Part shown: piece after piece, positions 62,666 through 64,000 of the stretch
Position numbering within the stretch: position 1 is the first letter of the stretch
Layout of the letters: each line of letters opens with the position of its first letter
NCBI RefSeq assembly: GCF_000196115.1
Contig: NC_005027.1
Coordinates: 7,002,001-7,066,000 of the forward strand
DNA length: 64,000 bases
DNA from: Rhodopirellula baltica SH 1
Lineage (GTDB): Bacteria > Planctomycetota > Planctomycetia > Pirellulales > Pirellulaceae
Direction of reading: 5' to 3'
Notes under the pieces: generated by a model
The model's database searches: none
Seen by the model: only the letters and a program-made list of their open reading frames with translations
What the model was told of the DNA's origin: nothing
Position numbers and translations under genes: made by a program

Positions 62666-64000
62666 TGAAGAGGTTCTTGGAGATGTTCGGAGGAGTCTTC
62701 TTTGATCAGCCCGGCCTTTGTATGGTCCCAACCCGCAAAGCCTAAACGTAGTGCCGGGGAATCCAGGCTCAGTCGGAAGTCGCCATTGGCGGGATCCACA
62801 AACAACGGATCGACGGCCAAGCTTTGCGTGTCGACCCCGTCTCGCCTTTGCTTTTCTAACATCTGCTCGCCCAAGGCAGGGTCGCTGGCGCAATAGTAGA
62901 TGTTGTGATCGGTGTCGGCGTCTTTGGATCGAGCCAAGGCCCTGCCTCGCCGATCCTCACTGGTTCTGCCTTTGCCAGGAGGCAACTCATCGATGAACGT
63001 GCAGACGTCTGACGAGGAGTAGAAAATGTTCCGCTGGATCGTTGCTCCGGTGAGCGGGCCTTCGCGAACCGAGAGGTAATAACCTCGAGGCGGAGCGATG
63101 ATGTCGGCCACGATGTTGTTCTCAACACGCGTGTTCAACTTCATCAGGATGCCTTGGGACGTGCACTTGTAGATCAGGTTCTCAGCAATCAGCGTGTCGC
63201 GTTGTCCGCCGTCAGTGCGAATCGCGGCTTGCATGATCATCGGAGCAACGAGGTGATGAATGTAGTTGCGGCGAATCACGTTCCCTGAACCTGCTCCGCG
63301 AATGTAGATCGCGTTGCCGTCGCCGAGCATCTCCATCGCGTGGTGGATCTCGTTGCGTTCGATCTGGTTGCCGCGCGTGTGCAGGTAGGGAAGCACGTCT
63401 TCCTGTTTCGGGTTCTTCGGCAGGGATCCGATCTCGTGCCGGCGAATGGTTCGTCCGAGTTCTCTGCCTTGACGGCGGAAGAAATCCGTCATGCAACCGG
63501 AGAGAATGATTCCGGTGTAGGGAGTGTTGTGGACAAGGTTGTTCGCGACACGATTTTCGCTGCTCTGCCAAAGCATGATCCCCGGCGAGTGCGAATGGAT
63601 GCGACCAGTGTGGTGGATGTGGTTGTTGAAGATGACGTTTCCACCATTCACATCTTTGGTGCCCGGGCCGTAACCGCACAATAGAACGCCAGCACCTCCC
63701 ATGTGCTCGATCACGTTGCTGTCAATCACGTTGTATCGCCCATGCAGGTCGACACGAATCGCGGATCCACCGCTGTGAGCAAAGTGGCACTGCTGGATCG
63801 TGCAACGTTCTGTTCCCCGCAACCGGACCAGCGCGTTGGCTTTGTCGTGCATGTCCCAGTCGTGCTGCAATCCCGCGTCGTCGGGAGCGATGCTGAATCT
63901 TTCGCCGTGCGTGAAAGTCAGACCACGCAAGCAGAGGTTTGTCACTGGAATGTCGCGAGGCCCTTCCTTGTCAATCTTGCCTTCGATGCGGATTAATTCC
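62662..64000 (-). CDS. Right-handed parallel beta-helix protein (partial, cut by right edge)
   Basis: The frame runs from the right edge of the window to the stop at 62662. The first bases encode [18 protein letters not shown] before [18 protein letters not shown], so the true start is outside. Repeated coils are clear: [120 protein letters not shown] and [13 protein letters not shown]. These match right-handed beta-helix (pectate-lyase-like/DUF1565) proteins. A polysaccharide lyase or hydrolase role is inferred. It is the first visible gene of the ten-gene operon. Confidence 0.85.
   Translation of the reverse strand, partial: ELIRIEGKIDKEGPRDIPVTNLCLRGLTFTHGERFSIAPDDAGLQHDWDMHDKANALVRLRGTERCTIQQCHFAHSGGSAIRVDLHGRYNVIDSNVIEHMGGAGVLLCGYGPGTKDVNGGNVIFNNHIHHTGRIHSHSPGIMLWQSSENRVANNLVHNTPYTGIILSGCMTDFFRRQGRELGRTIRRHEIGSLPKNPKQEDVLPYLHTRGNQIERNEIHHAMEMLGDGNAIYIRGAGSGNVIRRNYIHHLVAPMIMQAAIRTDGGQRDTLIAENLIYKCTSQGILMKLNTRVENNIVADIIAPPRGYYLSVREGPLTGATIQRNIFYSSSDVCTFIDELPPGKGRTSEDRRGRALARSKDADTDHNIYYCASDPALGEQMLEKQRRDGVDTQSLAVDPLFVDPANGDFRLSLDSPALRLGFAGWDHTKAGLIKEDSSEHLQEPLQ

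Noticed and set aside
1-64000. CRISPR arrays, tRNA or rRNA genes, prophage or complete IS elements
   Set aside because: No regularly spaced direct repeats, no tRNA T-arm consensus in a suitable context, no rRNA-like stretches, and no transposase or phage structural gene among the open frames. Only MITE-like and REP-like non-coding repeats were found.

Overview
The window looks like chromosomal DNA of a marine planctomycete close to Rhodopirellula. Support comes from the gene content: several type I sulfatases, two DUF1501 plus DUF1549/DUF1553 (Planctomycete cytochrome C) gene pairs, an FG-GAP protein, a DUF6786 protein, and planctomycete-style exported proteins with weak ribosome binding sites. 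GC content is moderate and many intergenic gaps carry palindromic repeats. I see no rRNA, tRNA, CRISPR array, prophage or complete insertion sequence. Genus placement is inference.

Layout. 1-4.9 kb (minus): a DUF58 / transglutaminase-like / MoxR operon, cut by the left edge, preceded by a His/Cys-rich exported protein. The transglutaminase-like protein has lost its catalytic Cys. 5-7 kb: a PQQ-type beta-propeller protein, probably C-terminally shortened, and a second His/Cys-rich exported protein. 7.4-17.6 kb (plus): a Tad/Flp pilus locus (flp, tadV, tadE, cpaB, tadG, cpaE/tadZ, cpaF/tadA, tadB, tadC), mostly joined by 4-base ATGA/GTGA overlaps. Its secretin, a lipoprotein and TadD lie about 9 kb further on (26.8-30.1 kb). 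Between the two halves sits a metal-homeostasis block (17.6-26.2 kb): DUF192, a NicO-type Ni/Co exporter, a Uma2 nuclease-like protein, two COG0523 (CobW/ZigA) GTPases, a flavoprotein, a MerC-type membrane protein and a Fur/Zur repressor. Three matching 17-bp inverted repeats lie in the two divergent promoter regions of this block and suggest a zinc regulon.

30.5-36.5 kb: a PrpE-like phosphatase next to a degenerate Nudix protein, a PAS hybrid histidine kinase, and a pair of receiver-like proteins, the second with an RNA-binding ANTAR domain. Both receivers have lost the phospho-acceptor Asp, and a good sigma-54 promoter lies just upstream. 36.7-46.3 kb: two DUF1501/DUF1549-DUF1553 pairs and an FG-GAP protein. 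Two copies of a 122-bp MITE-like element bracket the second pair.

46.6-64 kb: a XylR-like AraC regulator divergent from a hydroxyacid dehydrogenase, then a ten-gene minus-strand operon. It encodes a beta-helix protein (cut by the right edge), sulfatases, two alpha/beta hydrolases, a sialate O-acetylesterase-like protein, a GH43/GH117-like beta-propeller, and a DUF6786 protein. One ORF fuses two complete sulfatase domains. Together these look like an exported pathway for breaking down a sulfated and probably acetylated algal polysaccharide.
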